Position numbers and translations under genes: made by a program
Source of the DNA: Streptomyces sp. B21-083
GTDB lineage: Bacteria > Actinomycetota > Actinomycetes > Streptomycetales > Streptomycetaceae
Assembly: GCF_036898825.1 (NCBI RefSeq)
Contig: NZ_JARUND010000005.1
Coordinates: forward strand, 1 to 49,114
Direction of reading: 5' to 3'
Length of the DNA: 49,114 nucleotides
Notes under the pieces: generated by a model
The model's database searches: none
The model's input: only the letters and a program-made list of their open reading frames with translations
Told to the model about the DNA's origin: nothing
Part shown: positions 45,452 through 49,114 of the stretch, one piece after another
How the letters are laid out: the number at the start of each line of letters is the position of its first letter
How positions within the stretch are numbered: the stretch's first letter is position 1

Positions 45452-48391
45452 AAGACGCCGGCACCCGACCCCCGAGGCCGGGGGAGGGGGCGGCGCCCGC
45501 TCCCGACGCCTCCTGTTCTCCCCGGACGCCTGTCGCGTGCCCTGTCGCGTGCCCTGTCGCATGGCGCCCTGTCGCGTGCTGTGACCTGCGCGGACACCCC
45601 GAGATCCCCCCGCCTGCGCCCGACGCGACAGGGCCCGCCCGACCGGTCCCTCGACCGCCACCTCGACCGCCACCTCGACCGCCGCCACCTCGACCGCCGC
45701 CACCTCGACCGCCGCCGGACGCTCGACGTCGGGCACCAAGAGGCCAACCTCCGCGTAGCGGGGGGTGGACAACAGGACACCCATACCGAGCCATGCAGGC
45801 GCGTCCCCTTCCCGTCCGCGCGCTACAACCGACCCGTTGTCGAGACGCTCGACACCGGTCAAGGTCACCGGGGCGCCCCACATTTCGGGGGACAGGGGAC
45901 CGCCGTCCCCACGGACCGGCACGCACCGCCCCGGGGTCCGAACGACGTCCCCCGGCTCGACCGCCTCCCATGTGGTGACGCGCCACCCTTCCGGCGCCAC
46001 GGTGCGGGCCCGCATCCGGCGCGCGGTGTCCGCCTCGGCCGCGGCCCGCACGTCGACCAACCCGACGAGTCGGGCCGCCGCCTCGGCGCGGCTGGTGTGG
46101 TCGGTCCGGCGCGTCTCGTCGAGACCGAGGGCCCACCATGTGCGGCGCGTCCGGTAGACGTGCCCGACCGGTGCGCCGTCGACCGACACCGGATAGCGGC
46201 CCTCGGCGTCCCGGCGGCCGAATCGGCACCGGGGTGTTTCCTCGACCGCCGCCTCGGTCGGGGCCGCCGGCACCGGAGCGGCCTCGGCCCGCGCAGCCTC
46301 GGCCGCGCGCTGGTTCCGTGTCCACTCCTCGCGATCCCGCGCGTACTCCGCCACCGTGGCACTCAGCGCGCGGACCCTGTCGGCCACCGGGGCGATACGG
46401 TCGGCCGCCTCGGTCCCGCGCTCCCGTGCGGCACGGTCGTGCAGCTCCTCGGCCGTCTCCAGCGCGGTACGCGCCTGCCGGTACCGGCCGCCCGGAACCT
46501 TCGTGTTCGCGTGCCGCGCGTCGTCCATCAGGGCCCGCATGATGACCAGTTCACCGGCCATGCGCTCACACAGCACCCGCGCGGCGTGCTCGCGGTTCCG
46601 CGCGTCGGCGATTGCCTCGGCCCGCCACTCGTCCGCGGACGTGTCGACGATGCGCACGGCCGTGCCCGCGTACCGGCTCACGGTGCAGTACCCGACGCTC
46701 CACCCCTTGACGGTCCCTCGGTCGGTAAGCGTCGGGTACGCAATGAACGGCGCGCCGTTGACCGCCGCAAGAGCCTGCCGCGCGATCCACACGAGACGGA
46801 GCGCGTTCGTCTCTCCGATGCGGCGGTCAACACCCTGCGCCCCGATCCACGCGTTCGGACGGCGCGCAGCCTCGTAGCGCTCCTCGGCGTCCGCGAGGGA
46901 CCACTCCGCGCGCTGCAACTCGGCCGCCGCCGCCGCCTCGGCCTCGGCCCACGCGAAAGCCTCAGCGACCGTGCGCGCGTCCGCCTCGCACCCGTCGGCC
47001 AGCACACGCGCACGCTCGGCGCAGTCCCGCGCACGGGCGGGGTCCGTGATCTCCGCGCCGTCCCACCAGTCACGCCGCGCGGAAAGCTCAAGGTTGTACG
47101 CGGTCCGGGACCGGCGGTCGACACGGGCGAGAGCGGCCCGCACCCGCTTGCCCTCGGTCTCGTCGAGCCGCTCAACGGGCATCGCGTCATAGATGTTGGT
47201 CCGGTACCGGACGGCCGTCACCGTGAGCTCGTACGCCTCGGCCGCGCGGGACGCGTGTCCCTCCGCCTCCTCGGCCCACTGGCGCGCGGTCCGGCCGTCG
47301 CACGTCGCTACCGGTGCCGCAGGCTCGACCGCGGCCTCGGCCGCACGGACCGCCGCGCGCCGCTCCTCGGCCTCGGCCGGACCCTCCTCGGCACGCTCGA
47401 TAGCCTCCTCGGCCTCGGCCCACTCACCGCACAGCATGAGCTGTCCAGCGGCGTGAAGCTCCTCGGCGTCCGACATGATCAGTTCGCCGATGCGGACCGC
47501 CTCGGGGTCGACCGTGCGCGCCGCACCCGACCCGTACCGGGCGAGCACCGCGCACATGATCTCTCGGCACGCGCACAGCCATTCGCCGCACCCCATGCAC
47601 TCGTCATCGGCCGCGGTGCGCGCAGCCTCGGCCGCCTCCTTCGCAGCTTCGGCCGCCTCCTCGGCAGTGCCGAGGGACTCCCGCGCCGTCTCCCGCGCAT
47701 CCTTCGCAGCCTCGTAAGCGCGGTCCGCCTCGGTCTCGTACAGGGCACCGGTAGCGGCCTCGGCGTACTTCCGGCACTCATTGGCCGCACGCTGCGCCCG
47801 CTGGAAAGCGCGCTTGCACTCGACGACCGCCTCGGCCGCTCCCTTGGCGTCCGCCTCGGCCTGGTCCGCCTCGGCGTCCGCCTCGGCCCAGGTACGCGCG
47901 GCCTCGGCCGCCTCCTGCGCCGTCTCTGCCGAGTGCTGGAATCCGCCCGCAGCGTCCGCGCACTTGCGCGCCTCGGCGAGTGCCTCCTCGGCCGTCTGTC
48001 CGGCCTTGACCGCGTCGAGGGCAGCACCCGCAGCAGTGACACCCGCCTCGGCCTCGGCGACCGTAGCGGCCTCGACGTCACCGGCCGGAACCTTGACCGG
48101 CGCGGCCTCGGCGTCCGGGGTGCCCGCGGCCTCGGACCGGTGGAAAGCGAGCGTCTCGCGGTAGCCGTGCGCGTTCGAGGCCAACCACTTGCCCGCGCGC
48201 CACGTGTACCGGAGTGCCCGGCGGTCGGACGGGGTGGCGAGAATCAGCGTCCACGCGTCGCGCTCCTGGTCCCGCTCGACCATGGCGCCCCACCCTCGAC
48301 GGGTAGCCGTAGTGGCGAGCGTCCCCAGGTTGCGGGGTGCGCCACTCGACAGAGCGTCAGCAACGGGCATCGGGAGGGCGGTCGACGTCAT
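45446..48391 (-). CDS. 981-residue coiled-coil protein under ACTTGYA control
   Basis: ATG with GAAAGGAACC upstream. After ~100 residues, a very long Ala/Glu/Arg-rich helical region (about 105-245, EAEAGVTAAGAALDAVKAGQTAEEALAEARK), a Cys-rich patch (CMGCGEWLCACREIMCAVLARYG, about 265-290), more coiled coil, then a globular part (WIGAQGVDRRIGETNALRLVWIARQALAAVNGAPFIAYPTLTDRGTVKGW) and a C-terminal domain with VSVDGAPVGHVYRTRRTWWALGLDE. The last ~70 residues are AVEV repeats (DNA 45655-45715) and basic low complexity carrying the CTGTCG repeat. Function unknown; it may be a structural or filament-like protein. Confidence 0.65.
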   Translation of the reverse strand: MTSTALPMPVADALSSGAPRNLGTLATTATRRGWGAMVERDQERDAWTLILATPSDRRALRYTWRAGKWLASNAHGYRETLAFHRSEAAGTPDAEAAPVKVPAGDVEAATVAEAEAGVTAAGAALDAVKAGQTAEEALAEARKCADAAGGFQHSAETAQEAAEAARTWAEADAEADQAEADAKGAAEAVVECKRAFQRAQRAANECRKYAEAATGALYETEADRAYEAAKDARETARESLGTAEEAAEAAKEAAEAARTAADDECMGCGEWLCACREIMCAVLARYGSGAARTVDPEAVRIGELIMSDAEELHAAGQLMLCGEWAEAEEAIERAEEGPAEAEERRAAVRAAEAAVEPAAPVATCDGRTARQWAEEAEGHASRAAEAYELTVTAVRYRTNIYDAMPVERLDETEGKRVRAALARVDRRSRTAYNLELSARRDWWDGAEITDPARARDCAERARVLADGCEADARTVAEAFAWAEAEAAAAAELQRAEWSLADAEERYEAARRPNAWIGAQGVDRRIGETNALRLVWIARQALAAVNGAPFIAYPTLTDRGTVKGWSVGYCTVSRYAGTAVRIVDTSADEWRAEAIADARNREHAARVLCERMAGELVIMRALMDDARHANTKVPGGRYRQARTALETAEELHDRAARERGTEAADRIAPVADRVRALSATVAEYARDREEWTRNQRAAEAARAEAAPVPAAPTEAAVEETPRCRFGRRDAEGRYPVSVDGAPVGHVYRTRRTWWALGLDETRRTDHTSRAEAAARLVGLVDVRAAAEADTARRMRARTVAPEGWRVTTWEAVEPGDVVRTPGRCVPVRGDGGPLSPEMWGAPVTLTGVERLDNGSVVARGREGDAPAWLGMGVLLSTPRYAEVGLLVPDVERPAAVEVAAVEVAAVEVAVEVAVEGPVGRALSRRAQAGGSRGVRAGHSTRQGAMRQGTRQGTRQASGENRRRRERAPPPPPASGVGCRRLP
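45529..45633. repeat. ~100-bp CTGTCG repeat, copy 3
   Basis: CCTGTCGCGTGC repeated twice, then CCTGTCGCATGG, CCTGTCGCGTGCTGTGACCT, GCGCGGACACCCCGAGATCC, and the inverted end CGACGCGACAGGG. The same order appears in copies 1 and 2. It lies at the 3' end of the 45446 gene. Confidence 0.65.
45655..45715. repeat. Tandem 12/15-bp repeat in coding sequence
   Basis: Repeated CTCGACCGCCAC and CTCGACCGCCGCCAC units encode the AVEV repeats of the coiled-coil protein. Confidence 0.6.
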
Positions 48392-48458
48392 GTGCGCGGT
48401 TCCTTTCGGCCGGTCCGCCGAGGCTTGCCCTCGGCGGTTGGTGCGGTTCCCACACTAG

Positions 48459-48495
48459 CCAACTTTCAGCCCAACTACAAGTTGAGTTACAACTT
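48459..48495. promoter_or_regulatory. ACTTGYA operator, site 7
   Basis: On the minus strand: AAGTTGTAACTCAACTTG then TAGTTGGGCTGAAAGTTGG. Left half is close to site 1 and site 6. It is 68 bp upstream of the 48391 start. Confidence 0.7.
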
Positions 48496-48735
48496 ATTTG
48501 GCGAGTCGCATCCCGCGCGGCGGCCGGCACTTCCGCGGCCTCGGCCGAAACCGCCACGGGCCCCGGGGCGGTCGACACTGGACCCCCCGCGCACCCGTGA
48601 CGATCACTCAGAAGGGGCCGCACGCGTCCCGTACGGGCGCCTGCCGCACCCGGACGCCGTTCGCGGCGTAGAGTCCGCACCCGCGCCCGGACGTCGCTAA
48701 GGGGCGCACGGCGCGGTTCGTCACCGGGTCCGATC

Positions 48736-49111
48736 TGTGGAAAAGGGGTGCACCATATGGCGGTTTCGAGGCTGACCAGCGGGAACACTCGCCACGGGGC
48801 CGAAACCGCCACGGGGTGCACTGCGGCCGGTAAGGGTTCAAACTTTGGCGCCGCTCCTTACTCGAACAGTCAGATGGGAACCGTTTTCAGTAAGAGGGGT
48901 CGGGGAAGGGCCGTTTCCGCTGGTCACGGCCGAAACCGCCAAGTGGTGCACCTCCCCCCCTCTGTTCGATTTCCGCAGTGTGGAAAAAGGGTGCACGTTT
49001 TGGCGGTTACGGTGATCACTTCGGAAGGGGTTCGAGGGCGGGAATGATCGAAAAATGGCGCTTGACCTGCGGAAATGATGTTGTCCACAGGGGTGCACCG
49101 TTTGGCGGTTT
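48736..49111. other. Iteron / DnaA-box array, candidate replication origin
   Basis: Five GTGCACC-N3-TGGCGGTTT units: 48745-48768 (plus), 48801-48821 (minus), 48930-48951 (minus), 48989-49010 (plus, one change), 49090-49111 (plus). DnaA-like 9-mers sit directly before the plus units: TGTGGAAAA at 48736 and 48979, and TTGTCCACA (the Streptomyces consensus) at 49081-49089. The small open frames across it are considered non-coding. The rep gene may lie beyond 49114 or be the 32664 protein. Confidence 0.65.
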
Positions 49112-49114
49112 GTA

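Noticed and set aside
45655..45715. Possible CRISPR-like array
   Set aside because: Units are 12-15 bp without spacers and code for AVEV repeats; a simple tandem repeat.
45425..48700. 1091-codon plus-strand open frame antisense to the coiled-coil gene
   Set aside because: It has Arg/Gly/Pro-rich, low-information composition and no ribosome binding site. The minus-strand frame has natural coiled-coil composition, a ribosome binding site and a promoter operator.
48748..49047. 99-codon plus-strand frame at the right end
   Set aside because: It runs through alternating iterons and DnaA boxes; residues such as HMAVS and RNRQVVH only reflect the repeat.
1..49114. Search for tRNA or rRNA genes and tRNA-derived attachment sites
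   Set aside because: No cloverleaf with the conserved TTCRA arm or rRNA motif was recognised, so no integrative attachment site can be supported.

Overview
The window is a GC-rich actinobacterial sequence with GTG/ATG starts, gap-free GTGA/ATGA gene overlaps and leaderless promoters. It most likely comes from a Streptomyces (or close relative) linear plasmid. The strongest evidence is a telomere terminal-protein gene (tpg, 33662-34216) followed by a Tap-like telomere polymerase/associated gene (34213-35934), together with a ParA-type partition ATPase, an FtsK-like TraB conjugation ATPase with Spd-type membrane proteins and a KorSA-like GntR repressor, and a second, type-IV-secretion-like conjugation cluster. 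The first 190 bases are tightly packed hairpins with trinucleotide GNA loops, the architecture of Streptomyces telomeres, so position 1 may be at or near a replicon end. No rRNA, tRNA, CRISPR array or intact transposase was seen.

Layout. 1-1645: telomere-like palindromes, a three-gene hypothetical operon (1245 to 288, minus strand), and a 249-bp multi-branched palindrome (1268-1516). 1647-15096 (minus): T4SS-like apparatus, comprising a cell-wall hydrolase, two VirB8/TcpC-like proteins, a VirB6-like protein, a lipoprotein, a VirB4-like ATPase, small VirB3/VirB2-like membrane proteins and a TcpA/VirD4-like coupling ATPase, plus a divergent tandem-HTH regulator (11957). 15240-19270: a flavoprotein/XRE-TPR regulator pair and two leaderless target units that share a 21-bp operator. 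19354-23961 (minus): mixed accessory genes (RapZ C-terminal domain, DUF4097-like, small membrane and zinc proteins, a 25-residue membrane peptide). 24182-29383 (minus): traB/spd transfer operon, with a divergent GntR repressor and a GntR paralogue that lacks its DNA-binding domain (29640-31009). 31087-32450: toxin-antitoxin-like pair and small HTH regulators. 32664-36188: winged-helix protein, Tpg, Tap. 36344-40667: DUF6884-like/lipoprotein fusion and parA/parB-like pair. 40765-48391: accessory proteins, an orphan TniQ and a 981-residue coiled-coil protein. 48700-49114: composite iterons with DnaA-box-like sequences, a candidate origin that runs off the window.

Several families of short non-coding repeats tie the accessory genes together. 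(1) An ACTTGYA-type repeat block is found at seven promoters. (2) A 15-bp ATGAC...CAT operator inside a ~40-bp conserved block occurs three times, with a fourth, perfectly palindromic copy before the small HTH gene at 32151. (3) A CTCTCC/GGAGAG palindrome occurs three times, two of them at the parB-like gene (candidate centromere). (4) A ~100-bp CTGTCGCG-rich repeat occurs at three unrelated loci. (5) GTGCACC-N3-TGGCGGTTT iterons occur in two clusters. I infer a plasmid-wide regulatory and maintenance circuit. The seven-promoter regulon and the telomere-like structures are the most likely undescribed parts.
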